DNA of 64,000 nt from Adenanthera pavonina (GCA_026686845.1 JAIVEN010000008.1:37204501-37268500); one strand, 5' to 3'. Positions 23,691-35,165 are shown, counted from the stretch's first letter. Translations and numbers: made by a program. Notes: generated by a model not told the origin, from the letters alone.

Positions 23691-24150
23691 GTATGTGTTG
23701 TTGTTTTGATTAGTGAAATTTAAGATTACATATTATTTTGTTATCTCTCTCTCTCTCTCATAGAAAAGATAACAGAAGAAGCCAATCATGATGAATTGAT
23801 AAAAGTACATGAATGATATTAGAGATTCCTAAGTAATTAGAATTAGGAGATACATGCAATGCAGTTACTACGATTTCTTTAATCAATAATAAGAACTCGT
23901 ACATTGAAACCGTCCGTTTGTGGTAAGGAAAAGGGGGGGAAAACAAAAACAAAAGAAAGAAAGAAAGAAACCGATCGATTGTTCCTGTACAATTTCACTT
24001 GGGCTTCTTTCTCTTTTTTCTGGAAAAAAAAAAGTCACATGGGCTTTTGCCAATACTATACAAATTGTACAAGGGAGTAGAGAAAAACAAATAAACTTGC
24101 TGTTTTTTTTCCAACCCATATCATTTTTACTTCCATTTTTCTATTTGTAG
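23690..24150. repeat. displaced copy of the MDN1 3'-flanking sequence
   Basis: This block is homologous, in the same orientation, to 39770-40110, the sequence just after the MDN1 stop codon. Shared words in the same order are GTTTTGATTAGTG, CATAGAAAAGATAACAGAA, TTAGGAGATACA or TGAGGAGATACA, GCAATGCA, TTTCACTTGGGC, GCCAATACTATACAAA or GGCAATAGCATACAAA, and a pyrimidine-rich end. The last MDN1 exon itself is not recognisable in the copy. It is therefore a duplicated 3' flank, not a gene fragment with coding sequence. Confidence 0.7.
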
Positions 24151-24433
24151 TCTTGAGAGTGAATAGCTAAGGGTGTGTGATTTTCTATTTTCTTGGCTGC
24201 CTATCTGTTTTGATTGCATGATTTAAACAAATAAAATACGAAATCATTTTTGGAGAGTATTCTGTAAATTGTTATACTCGTATTTATGAGAAATCGTACA
24301 AGTCTTAATTAGTTTATGTTGTAAACATTTTCTGCTAGATGAGATGTGCATGGTGCACATCTTGAGTTATGACTTATAAGCATCCCAAGTGTCAGAGTCC
24401 CAAGATGTAGATTACCTAAGGTTATTATTTTCC

Positions 24434-24530
24434 CTAAAACTATATTTATAAGATTATATATGTGTATTATATGAGTTGGACCAGGACCAACCTTATTAAA
24501 AATATATAAATAGAATAATATATACGTAAG
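24434..24530. repeat. copy 1 of a dispersed local repeat
   Basis: ACTATATTTATAAGATTATA followed by a GGTTGGACC-like and AAAAATATATAAATA segment recurs at about 29850-29930 and 33850-33935. It marks pieces of a duplicated intergenic block. No coding content. Confidence 0.6.
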
Positions 24531-24547
24531 TGTGTGTAAGTGTAACG

Positions 24548-25457
24548 CAATATTTTAAAAATTGGACCGGACATCGAATCGGAAACTTCACTAGGTCACA
24601 GTTTTTATGGTTCAATCGGTTAGACCGGCGGTTGAACCAGTGACATAATAATTAAGTAAAAATAATATTATATATAATATATATAAATAAAATATCAAAT
24701 TGTTAAAAGAATAAATTTAAATAGTTTAAGTTTATAATAAGTTAATAATCTCACATAATAATAATAATATATGTTACATCATTAAAAGTAATGTTAAAAC
24801 ATTTTAACATGATAACACTACATGATTATAATATTATAAAATGACTATACTCCCTCCGTCCCCAATTATAAAAAATAAATAATTACTTTATCTGTATCAA
24901 GAAAAAAATATTTTTGGTCGTTAAACTCATTAATTGTACTATAATTTCAATTTTTTTTAAAATTGTCCACATTAAAAGTCTGAAGAGTAATTAATTATTA
25001 GTAATTATCAATACAACATTAATTACTCAAGGATATAAAAGAAAAATCATATTAATTACTTCATAAATTTGATCCATATCTCTTATATTTTTGGAAAATA
25101 AAAAGCCTTAAAATTCTCTCATAATTTGAGACGGAGAGAGTATAATATAATGAAATTTTTCATTTTTATAATTAGTAATTTTAAAATAAAAAGGAAAATA
25201 GTGTTTTACTCTCTAATAATTTTTATAATTAATAATTTTGGTAAAAAAAATTAAATTTAAGTTAAATTTTACCTAATTTAAAAAACCGTCTGGTTCTTTA
25301 AAACCCGCTCCAGTTCCTGACTTAACTCCAGTTTCTAACTCAAAAGTTGGTTTAAAGTGGTCCAATAGGGTCCAACCCCTAAAACAGTCTAAAACTCAAA
25401 ACCAAGCCGTTCTTTATTCCGAGTGACAATCCAACTGGTCCGATTCTTAGAACATTG
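24548..25457. mobile_element. Mutator-type MITE carrying a nested Stowaway
   Basis: The left end CAATATTTTAAAAATTGGAC and the inverted right end CAATGTTCTAAGAATCGGAC form a terminal inverted repeat. The flanks are GTGTAACG (24540-24547) and GTGTAATG (25458-25465), an 8-base target duplication with one mismatch, as expected for Mutator-like elements. It holds no gene. GGTTCAATCGGTTAGACC-type sequence inside resembles a widespread plant repeat. A Stowaway-like element sits in it at 24850-25140. Confidence 0.7.
24850..25140. mobile_element. Stowaway-like MITE nested in a Mutator-type MITE
   Basis: The ends CTCCCTCCGTCCCCAATTAT and (inverted) CTCTCTCCGTCTCAAATTAT are flanked by TA on both sides (24848-24849 and 25141-25142). 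Length is 291 bases with no coding capacity. The CTCCCTCCGT ends and TA target site are diagnostic of Tc1/mariner-derived Stowaway MITEs. Confidence 0.8.
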
Positions 25458-25622
25458 GTGTAATGGCACATATATAATATCAACAATGCAACTTGACAAA
25501 AACTAGGCGTTGTGCATTCAATAAAAGCAAAAGAGTAACTACATATACGAAAAGCAATCATCAAAATAAAATCATGGGAATGAAGTATATATATACATAT
25601 ATATATATATAATATAAGTAAG

Positions 25623-26158
25623 GTTCAAAAAATCAGACAAGATATTAAATTGGTCAGGACACAATTTAAAGTTAAATAATTCAACCGAAATTAAATCGAT
25701 AGTAATAAATTTAATAATTTTATATATTATATAAAAAAATAAAAATATTATTAAATAAGTTTCACAACCTAATATTAAAATTTAAACAAGTTAATATTAA
25801 TTTATAATCATATTTTAAGTTTAAAATAGTCAGTTAATATTCTATCTTTATATTATTTATTAAATAAATTTATTATTATTAATAATTATGTATCATAATA
25901 ATATATATAATATTATAATATGGAATAAAAAAGTTTATGCGAAAAATATTACTTAATACTAAAAATAATATTATTTTATCTTAGGAACTTAAAAAAAATT
26001 AAAAAAATTTAATCGGTTCAATCATTTTTGTACCACCAATTCAATACTAATTTATGATTGGTTTCACTCGATATCCATATGTTCTCACTGATTCTGAGAA
26101 TAGTGGGTTGCCATCTTTGTCTAGATTGGACCCTGGTTCTCCATCTTATTTTTTGAAC
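25623..26158. mobile_element. second Mutator-type MITE-like element, degenerate
   Basis: The left end GTTCAAAAAATCAGACAAG and the inverted right end GTTCAAAAAATAAGATGG match. The interior again shows the TCGGTTCAATC type of sequence seen at 24600. No clean target duplication. No gene. Confidence 0.45.
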
Positions 26159-26230
26159 ACTGTATATAAGATATGGTGCTTGATTTTCTCCGCTGAAAAT
26201 TAACATTCCCCAAGTACACATGCTATTTCA

Positions 26231-26565
26231 TTAAATATTGAACTGCAAACAAACGAAGGAAAGTGCTCGGCATGTGATAGCCAGGCACTTGCCTACACAT
26301 AACATAAACCGCACAACTTTATTTGTGAGAGGAGCTCCACTTGAAACCGAAGCCAGGACACTAAGAGACGAAACGAAAGAGATTATATTGCAATCCCAAA
26401 AGTAGCTGTCCGGATCACGAATGACGCGTTCTGGAGGATGCATCGCAACTTTAAAGTTTATGGTTGCGATTACAGCCGCAATAACTAAATCCCACTCCAT
26501 GTCTTCTCTATAACCAATCACCATTGTACTAAATTCCCCCTCCTGCACTAAATATAGGGACCATT
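26231..26565 (-). pseudogene. PGG-domain gene fragment, copy A
   Basis: The minus strand reads LVIAAVIATINFKVAMHPPE, then a hydrophobic stretch (NIISFVSSLSVLASVSSG) and VVRFMLCVGKCLAITC before losing similarity and stopping at 26231. This matches the PGG domain and first two membrane segments of the intact gene at 17738-21388. The third membrane segment and all ankyrin repeats are missing. A possible acceptor (TTTAG) precedes it near 26557. It is part of a duplicated block with 31261-31696. Confidence 0.75.
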
Positions 26566-27960
26566 CAAGGAGATAAGTACCAACACATGCAGTTTGTCAG
26601 AAAAACTTTCACATGAGCTTTACTTTTTCTTTAGTGACAAACATTAAATTCAGGAAAAAAAATAAAGTTATTTACATGTTCAAGCTACATCAAAGATACT
26701 CTACAAATTCATCAATCAAAACAAAGAGGACAATCTTTAACAAGATATATATATATATATATGTACTCTATATTAAGTCATAGCTACATCAAAGATACTT
26801 TACTAAACCTGCTCCCATTTTCACTGATGTATATGTTAATTAATCAGCTTCATGATCTAAATTAAAACACTTGAGACGATTGTTTTTATGGGTAAAAAAA
26901 AGTACTAAAACTTTTCAGGTTCTGACAAAGCATCATAGACTCAACCCATATTTTCGGACAAGAACAATGGGCGATTATTGCGTCCAGATTCTCTTATGGA
27001 AGCAAAGAGTAATAGAATCACATGAACATAACCAAATAGCAAGAGAGAACATATTATCCAATGGTGAATAAGGGTAGAGCTGAAGGACAATGACATGGTA
27101 GAAGCAAAGCAAACACAAGTAAGTTAGTAACCTATTTCTTTCGTAGTTGTTAGCATAATTTCGGGATTTAATCCTAAAATAATGCGTACATTTTTTTTTT
27201 TAACCGAGGAGTTGACTGAAGACACAGAAGCTCCTAAAACCCGACACTGCTGTTGCTGAGAAGGAGCAGGACGCAGAGATCTTACCAAAAGTGGAACAAT
27301 AAACAGATCAGAGCGATGAACACGGTGCAGAGACGATGGAAAACTTCAAATCAAATGGATGCGGCACTGGGGGTCGACACCGCTGCAGGGGTTGTGCCGT
27401 CGATGCCCGCCGCCGATTGAGCCCTGATGGCTGATGCACTGGTAAGGAAGCCAAGAAGCAGTTGCGGTTCAGTGAAATAAGAAAATAAAAGACCAGAAAT
27501 ACTGGAGCTAAGAATGAGTTTCACGGGAAAAATAAATGAAATAAAAAGGTTAAGATGAACCACAAGTTCAGTGAAATAAGCCCTAGAAGTGCGACCCCAG
27601 AACGTTTATCGTACTAGAACCACAACTATATAGTTATTTAAAAGAACCAAAATAACCTGAGTAAAGATCACTGAAAGCTGCCTCTTCCTCCTCCCTCCCT
27701 CCCTTACTCCGTGTCTCACTACTCCACCTCACTTAGCTTCTTCTCCCTAGTCAATGTTGGAAGTTGCTGTAGGGTACCATATATAAAGTCACGGGAAGCT
27801 ACTATGAGGGTTAGGTGCCTGTGTGCTTTTAACGTATATTACCACTCCTTTTTTTCATTAAAATATTGTTCTTTTCAAAAATAGCCACGCCTTTTTACAC
27901 CATCAGTCAAATTTTCCACTCTACATACAACTGACCTATCTTATTAGGTATGCAGAAAGC
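26269..27960. repeat. segmental duplication, block A
   Basis: The block is homologous in the same orientation to 31339-32960 over about 1.65 kb, with many small indels. It covers the PGG remnant, its upstream non-coding sequence, a 51-codon frame (27096-26941), a CT-rich stretch (27680-27740) and flanking sequence ending near GGTATGCAGA. The offset between blocks is about 5.07 kb at the left end and 4.95 kb at the right. Confidence 0.8.
26941..27096 (-). other. 51-codon frame kept in both duplicated blocks (copy A)
   Basis: The frame starts MSLSFSSTLIHHWIICSLLL and ends FLSENMG. Its first 30 residues form a hydrophobic, signal-like helix. The duplicate at 32150-31995 encodes a frame of exactly the same length. 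No homologue or function is recognised. It could be a leader exon of the broken PGG gene or chance. Confidence 0.2.
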
Positions 27961-28014
27961 TTTTGTTACTTTTTTTTTTCATTCACCTTTAATTATTACT
28001 CCTTTTATGTAATA

Positions 28015-28261
28015 CTCCTTCCATTTATAGAATATTTTATATTAATTAAAAAAAATTATTTTTTATTTTAAATTAATGTAAATAGTATAATTTTTTATTT
28101 TATTTTTATTAAATATTTTATTTTATTATCATTTGTAAGATTATAAATAATAAATGGAAAACAATTAAAGATAGGAGTAAAATAAGAAAAAAAATCCAAG
28201 ATTCTATATTTTGAACTAGAAAATTATTATACAAAATATCCTATAATATGAATTGGGGGAG
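28015..28261. mobile_element. Stowaway-like MITE
   Basis: The ends CTCCTTCCATTTATAGAATA and (inverted) CTCCCCCAATTCATATTATA are flanked by TA (28013-28014 and 28262-28263). Length is about 247 bases, AT-rich and non-coding. Ends and TA target fit Stowaway elements. Block B lacks a clear counterpart, so it probably inserted after the duplication. Confidence 0.7.
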
Positions 28262-28263
28262 TA

Positions 28264-29694
28264 TTAAATTACAACAAAAAAAATACATATTATTAATTAC
28301 TTAAAGTATAATTAGAAAAAAAATTAATTTTTTACTAGTTTTCTAAAATGATAGATAAATTAAAATATTTAAAAATTACTAAAATAATAAATAAAATGTG
28401 ATAGAAGGAATATAAAAAAAAAAAAACTGGTATTGGACTTCATTGAAACTAAGTTTAAAATTAAAAACATTGAAATCCGCATTGGTATTTATAGATGGTG
28501 CAGTAAATAAATACAAATAAGTTTAAAAAATCTTCTTACACCTACACATTATTAAATGAGATTTGAATCTCTTTATATTTTCTTTCTATGCCGTTTTTCA
28601 TTTCTAATCTTATCCATTAATTTTTGTTTGAATAAGAGAAACCGGTAATTGTTAATTTAAATAAAATATATTATTTATTTTAATAATAATTTTAAATTAA
28701 TATTATAAATTATTTTTAAAAAAAATTTTACTCATAATAATATAGGTAAACTATTAAATTAAATATATTATCTTTTATACATTATTTTTTTAATTATTAA
28801 ATCACAATTAATAAAAAAAATCATATACAGAGAAAAAGTATGGAATGATCCAAATGTGATAGTTGCATGTGATGGGCCATGGGGTCCACATCCCAAAATG
28901 GAAATTCTGCAAAGTTAATACGTAACCCAAACTAATTGCGCTCTTCCATTTATCAAGGGGGGAACAATGTCAATAATGTCATGTCAGTATCTTTTGTTCT
29001 CTTTGGGTAAAGCCTCCCCAACTGCGCAACTTTGCTTGAAGGCCCACATAAATTGTGAATGGTTTCTCTCCTTATTCATTCTATCCTGAATAGAGGTCGG
29101 GGCCATCCATGTGATCTGACGGTGAGTGAGACCTCATCCCTGAACAAAATGACGAAGTTGTTTTAATAAATCCTGTTGTCCATTCTTTCCACGAACAAGT
29201 AGTCTCCTCACGGCCATGATAAAAACCTTCACCTAAAAAACAATATAAAAATATGAAAATAAGTGTTTCTCAATTATTTCTTACTTAATATTTGAGAGGA
29301 AAATTTTTTAAAAAATGAATATTGAAATTTCTTATATATAATTTTTATTTTCTCACTTTTAATATTTATTATTAATAGTCTTAAAAAATATAGCATCAGA
29401 TAAAAATAATTAGATGACATGTTTAAAAAATACAATTAGAATTTTTTTTTGGGCCAATCATTAGAAGTTAAATTTTTAATAATTTAAGAGAATGGTGATG
29501 GTGCAAATTTTGATAATATATATGTCTTATAAATAAATAATTTGAATAAGAAATTGGTATACTTTAAATTTAAAAAATAAATAAATCAATAAAAAAATTT
29601 TAAGAAATTATATGTTTGACATTTTTAAACTAATCCTAAATAAAATTATATATAATTTATGAAAAAAATTTAGAATTATTCATTACAGCATAGC
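28264..29694. other. AT-rich intergenic, no gene seen
   Basis: No coding sequence or RNA gene recognised. About 29190-29250 (GAACAAGTAGTC, then ATGATAAAAACCTTCAC) is repeated at 35163-35235. The rest is AT-rich low-complexity sequence. Confidence 0.5.
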
Positions 29695-29935
29695 GATATA
29701 TTTTTCAATGCATTAGTAAAAAAATAACAAATCATCATATACAATACAGGTATTAATTTTTTTTATTAATTAAAAAACTTGACAATGATATCTATATCAT
29801 ATAAATGATTTCATGAATTAATAGAATATTTATCCTTATTTTTTATATAACTACATTTATAAGATTATATATGCGTGTGTATTATGGGTTGGACTGGACC
29901 AACCTTAAAAATATATGGACAGAATAATGTGTGTC
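29695..29935. repeat. copy 2 of the dispersed local repeat
   Basis: Homologous to 33680-33945. Shared words include CAATGATATCTATATCATAT, GAATTAATAGAATATTTATC, TAACTACATTTATA and TATTATGGGTTGGAC. It is longer than the related segment at 24434-24530. No coding content. Confidence 0.7.
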
Positions 29936-31338
29936 TGTCTAATATATACAGCACATACTCAGTTGTGCTGGAGAAATTTGCAGGGTCAACTTATTCATCA
30001 AAGTATCTATCACTTGCATAAATGTTAAATCTGATTAGGTAGTAATTATTAACACTCATCACCTGTCTTTAGTTTAACACAGTGCGTGCTACTCCTACAT
30101 ACATGCCTTGGCAATAGACGATTTAGGAGGAGGGGCCAACCTTCAAAATCAGACGTCCTGACGAAGACCAGAGCCATAGCACAGCTCGAGTTATGGGTAC
30201 CCATCGCTTTATATATATATATATATATATACACACATTATGTTATAATCCTCTAAAGCTAATTAATTCAACATCCCGAGACCTCTTCTCTTGTTCATGT
30301 GCATGTCCATTTGCCCAACAATTAACTCTTTGGTGATGTCATTAGACTCATTCCACAACAGGACGTATGTTCCACTACACTGAATTTGAAGGAAAGCCTC
30401 ATATTAGTGAACAAACAGATCAATAAATTTTTCTAATATTTGATAAATATTTCTTTTATATTCAAGCAGATCAATTCAAATCACAATCATAGAATGCCAT
30501 ATTGATACAATGTTTTGTTAATATATTTATCTAAATAAAGCAATCTTTATGGGCAGTGTGCTATTCTACCACTCGGGGTTCTTTTTTGCCCATGGGATTT
30601 ATGTTCTCAATTAATGAGTTTTTAAAAGATTTTTTTATTAATATATTGACATTAATCAATATAAATAAAATATATGAGACTAGTTTAAAGCTGATCATAT
30701 TTTTTGGCAAAAAGAAAAAAAGCTGCTCATAATTGTTTTATATTTGTGTATTGTTACACACACTGTGTATATATTTCCCAATGTTCACTTCTACCTCTCA
30801 ATTTACTACTACAGAAATGGGATCTCAGAACATTTGTTTTTCAGTTTTCGAAACACTTTTGAAACATTCCCAGCGTGATTGTTCCCAAAAGTCTCGGGAA
30901 CATTTGCTTTTTGGCTAGAAGCATTTATAAAGATTAGTCTTTCGAAATGCTTCATACTAAGAAACATTCCTAAAGACCAATTTTATGGATCACTTCCTAC
31001 TATGAAATGTTCACCAGCACAACTTAATTGGGGAACCCTTTCAGACCAAATGTTTCAAAAACTCATTTTTTAAAAAAATTAAATTTCTTTTTTTTTTCTT
31101 GCTGCCTTAATTATTTCAACCACTCCAACAATACAATATAAAATCAAGTAATCCAACCGTTGCAGCACTGAGAAAATCCAACCATATATACATGGATAGA
31201 ATTAAAGACACTTTAGCTAAAAAAGTTTAAATCCATTAATATTAATCAATCAATATCAACTTATAAATCACTAATAAATAAGATTTTGACATTACAAAAT
31301 ATCTCTTGACAATATCTTAACATTATAAACTTTTTATG
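29936..31338. other. intergenic with further duplicated pieces
   Basis: No gene. 30040-30150 (TTATTAACACTCA, then TTTAGTTTAACACAG, then AGGAGGAGGGGCCAA) recurs at 35356-35495. 30590-30630 (ATGTTCTCAATTAATGA) recurs near 33975. 30815-31050 is rich in AACATTT / GGAACATT words, in both orientations, of unknown origin. (AT)n lies at about 30210-30230. Confidence 0.5.
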
Positions 31339-31696
31339 TAGGCATGTGATAGCAGCCAGCCACATGCCTACACATAACATAAAACTCAACTTTATTTGTG
31401 AGAGGAATCCCACTTGCAAGCAAACAGAGAACACACTAACAGACGCAATGAAAGAAATGATATTGCAATCCCAAAAGTAGTTAAAGCCATCTGGATCACG
31501 AATGACGCGTCCTGGAGGATTCATTAATTGCAGTTTTAAAGGTTACGGTTGCGATTATAGCCACAATAACTAAATTCCAGTTCGCGTCTTCTATGTAACC
31601 AATCACCACCATACTAAATTCCCCGGCCTCCTGCAACAGTGACCATTCAAGGATAAGTACCAACACAAGCAGTATATTTGTCAGAAAGTCTTTCAC
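31261..31696 (-). pseudogene. PGG-domain gene fragment, copy B, frameshifted
   Basis: The minus strand gives EAGEFSMVVIGYIEDANWNL then VIVAIIATVTFKTAIN (about 31640-31528), and the remaining PGG motif (NPPGRVIRDPDG) only after a frame change near 31525. A hydrophobic segment (CNIISFIASVSVF) follows and another is partly recognisable before the frame ends at 31261. No ankyrin exon is present. Same origin as copy A at 26231-26565. Confidence 0.75.
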
Positions 31697-32960
31697 ATGA
31701 GCTTTACTTTTTCTACAGTGACAAACAACAGATTCAGGAAAAAAAAAAAGTTATTTACATATCACAGATAATCTACAAATTCATCAAGCAAAACAAAGAA
31801 GACAATACCTAACAAGATACTCTATCAATTCATAGGTTACAAAATCTGCTCCGATTTTCACTGACATATATATGTATGTTAATTAATCAGCTTCATATCT
31901 AAATTAAAACACTTTAAAGGATTTTTTTATCAGTCAAAAATGTACTATAACTTTTTCGGAGTTTTGATTCTGTATTATGAAAATCATCATAGGCTCAACC
32001 TATGTTTTCGGACAAGAACCATGGGATTATTGCGTCTAGATTGTCTTTTGAAAGCAGAGAGAGTAATAGAATCACATGAACATAAACAAATACCAAGAGA
32101 GAACATATTATCCAATGCTGAATAAGGGTAGAACTGAAGGAAAATGACATGGTAGAAGCAAAGAAAACACAAGTTAGTAACCTATTTAATTTCTTTCGTA
32201 GTTGTTAGCATAATTTCGGGATTTCATCCTAAACTAATACGTCTTTTTTTTTTTCTCCGTACTGAGGAATTGATTGAAGATAGAGAAGCTCCTAAAACCC
32301 AACGCTGCTGTTGCAGAGAAGGAGGACGAAGCAGAGATCTTACCAAAAGTGAAGAAAATAAACAGATCAGGCGGATGTCGGAGGTGCAGAGACAATGGAA
32401 AACTTCAGATCAAAAGGATGTGGCACTGGTGATCGACATCGCCACAGGGGGTTGTGCCGTCGACGCCGATGGAGCCCAGATGGAGGAAACTCACGCCACT
32501 ACAAGCCGCGGAAGCAATTTGTTGTCAAAGAACCAAAACTATGTACATATATATATATATATGTATATATAAAATACTAATAAAACCAAGTTATCTGAAA
32601 GAAGCAAAATAACCTGAGTAAAGACTGAAAGCTGATTCTTCTTCCTCCCTTCCCGGCGTCTCACTACTCCTCCACCTCACTTAGCTTCTTCTGCCTGATC
32701 AATGTCGGAAGTTGCGGTAGGGCATCATATATGTATTATATAGTCACAGGAAGCTATGAAGTTTAGGTGCTTGTTTGCTGTATAATGCCACTCCTTTTTT
32801 TTCCATTAAAATATTATTCCTTTAAAAAATGGCTTGACATATTTACTCCAACAGTCCAATTTTCTCCTCCACAATTCACCTATTTTAATAGGTATGCAGA
32901 GAGATTTTATTATTGTTTATAAAAAAAACAGAGAAATTTTATTATTTGTTATACATTTCT
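31339..32960. repeat. segmental duplication, block B
   Basis: Homologous to block A (26269-27960): same order of PGG remnant, upstream sequence with TTAATTAATCAGCTTCAT, the 51-codon frame, GC-richer patch (32415-32480), CT-rich patch near 32640-32690 and end at GGTATGCAGAGAG. The two plus-strand frames at 32270-32580 overlap the GC-richer patch and are not supported as genes. Confidence 0.8.
31995..32150 (-). other. 51-codon frame kept in both duplicated blocks (copy B)
   Basis: It starts MSFSFSSTLIQHWIICSLLV and ends FLSENIG. It has the same length as the frame at 27096-26941. Near codons 31-44 block B has a two-base gain and later a two-base loss relative to A, so the middle is read in a different frame while both ends stay in phase. 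Confidence 0.2.
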
Positions 32961-33104
32961 TTTTATTCCATTTATTACTACTTTTATACTCTACAGTAAC
33001 TTATCCAGCTTTTATTACTTGCCGAAAGGCTTTCTTGATAGTTGATCGATGCAGAGTGAAGAAGGGCAGTATGTGAAAATTGAACAACGGGAGAAAGGGG
33101 GAAG

Positions 33105-33105
33105 G

Positions 33106-33136
<31 letters not shown>

Positions 33137-33305
33137 TTGTGAGTTGGGTTAACTATTAATTAGATTACTATGTTTGGATGCTGAGAAGGTTAACACTCAA
33201 AAAGCCATTAGCAAACAATAAATGATGGTTTGGTTAGCTACTAATTATAGATTACTATGTTTGGAAGTTGAGAGTTAATCCCAAAGCCAATTAGCAACGA
33301 CTATA
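33105..33305. repeat. (GA)n tract and a short local duplication
   Basis: A GA repeat lies at about 33110-33135. Directly after it, TTAGATTACTATGTTTGGAT (about 33160) and TATAGATTACTATGTTTGGA (about 33245) start two similar segments of roughly 80 bases, both continuing with TGAGA, GTTAA and AAGCCA. No gene. Confidence 0.6.
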
Positions 33306-33679
33306 TGCTAGCAGCAACTAGTGATGACTTGAACAGCATAGGATGGTAACTGGTTGAGACAAGGCTCTGTTTAATTTAATGGAGGAATGGATTTTAATTT
33401 TTCCTTATTTAGATGGATTGAAGTGGAGGAAATGAGAGAGCTTTTAATGTTATCTTATTTGATTTAAAAGGAGAGGGATGGAAAACAAAATTACATGGAC
33501 AATCACACATTTTATCCATTTTAAGTTTTTTCTTATTTTTTAAATTACAATTCATCTTTATTTTATTTTAGAAAAAAACATTTTTCATTTTACTTAATAT
33601 ATAAATCTCATAAATAACAAAAGTTAGTTATAGTATAAATAATATATGGAGAAATCCACTTGCCCTGATTTGATATAAT

Positions 33680-33945
33680 TTTTCAATACATGTATTAGTT
33701 TCATTTTATACATGTATTGAAATAAATAAATTATCATATACTACAATACAAATAGTAGGTATAAATTTCTTTTTATTAAAAAAACGTAACAATGATATCT
33801 ATATCATATAAATACTTTCACGAATTAATAGAATATTTATCCTCATTTTTTGTATAACTACATTTATATGATTATATATGCGTTTGCGTACGTATTATGG
33901 GTTGGACCAATCTTAAAAATATATAAATAAAATAATACATATAAT
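33680..33945. repeat. copy 3 of the dispersed local repeat
   Basis: Counterpart of 29695-29935 (about 80% by eye in the best part), ending in a GGGTTGGACCAATC segment. A CTCCCTCCGT word at about 33958 next to it may be a Stowaway end without a visible partner. Confidence 0.65.
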
Positions 33946-35130
33946 GTATATATATGCTCCCTCCGTAAGGTTTGTGTTCTCAATTAATGAATGTTTAAAA
34001 GAAAACTTTTGAATTGCCAATCTAAACTTGTGAGAGTTAGTAGTAACACTCAATTATAAACAAGGTGGTTACCCACACCCACTGATCAGTGACAGTGTGG
34101 GCATGTGAGGTCCTTTAAATTTTTCTGTTATATTGTAACTTTGGTGAATTCTCTCTCTGTATATATATATATATAAGGCATGAGGCGAGACACACATTTT
34201 TAAACAAGATTTTTCTTTTTGGATGAAAGCTTCCAAGTAGATTTTAATTCGGTAAAAGTATAAATTTGATCCCTTAACTTTAAAATAGATTTCATTTTAA
34301 TCGTTTAATTTTTAAAAATTTCATTATAATCCTTTAATTTTGAAGATGCCGTCAAAATTTTTCTGAATTTACCACCATTAAACAAGTTAATAGAAAATTT
34401 AATTAAATTAATCTAATCACTATTATTTTACATTAATTAACATAATAATTATAATTATTATTTTTTAGGCTCAAAATAAATAATTAGTATATGAGAAAAG
34501 TAAAAAAAATTAAAAAAATATGTTAATTTAATGCATTAAAAATGATAACCTTAGAATAAATTATTTTTAAAATATTGTGGTAAAATGTTTAAAATTATTA
34601 TGTTAAAATGAATAATTGTTATTTATTTTGGACAAGTTGACAAGTTGAAAAATTTAGCTTGAGAATGTAAAGTATAAAAAATAAATATTTTTTTATAATA
34701 AAATTATTTTAATGTCTTAAAATAAATATTTAAAACCTAAAAATAAAACTTTGATTTTAAGGTTATAATCTTTAATTTCTTTTGTTAACATATTTTTAAA
34801 ATAGTCCTTAAAATTATTTTTGTTATAATTTTTACACTAATTAATATATAATAATATTAATGATGTAATTTTTAAATAGGTAAATTATCATTTTCTGTTA
34901 ATTTATATAACGGTGTTAAGAATTATGAAGTTTTTAGTTATATGTTAGTTGTTAAAAGATTAATATGAAACATGATAAAATTAAATGACTAAAATGAAAC
35001 TTACCTAAAAATTAAATAACAAAAAATATATTTTGACCTTTTAATTATGTGCAACTCTCTCACATCAAGATTTTTAACCGCATTTAATTTAATTAATGCC
35101 GAAAAACCACATCAAATTCTGTTGTAATTC
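33946..35130. other. AT-rich intergenic, no gene seen
   Basis: Very AT-rich sequence with A/T runs and an (AT)n tract near 34160. It has no recognisable coding sequence, RNA gene or clear transposon end. Confidence 0.5.
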
Positions 35131-35132
35131 CT

Positions 35133-35165
35133 CCCCCCCCCCCCCCGGGCGGCGGCGGCGGGGGG
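35133..35165. repeat. 14-base C run followed by a GGC/G-rich tract
   Basis: C14 at 35133-35146 is followed directly by GGGCGGCGGCGGCGGGGG. It is an abrupt GC-only island in AT-rich DNA, able in principle to form a hairpin, G-quadruplex or i-motif. It could also mark a sequencing or assembly difficulty. Confidence 0.7.

Noticed and set aside
32270..32580. Plus-strand 60-100 codon frames rich in Arg and Asp
   Set aside because: They lie in a GC-richer patch of the duplicated block, no motif is visible, and block A does not keep an equivalent plus-strand frame.
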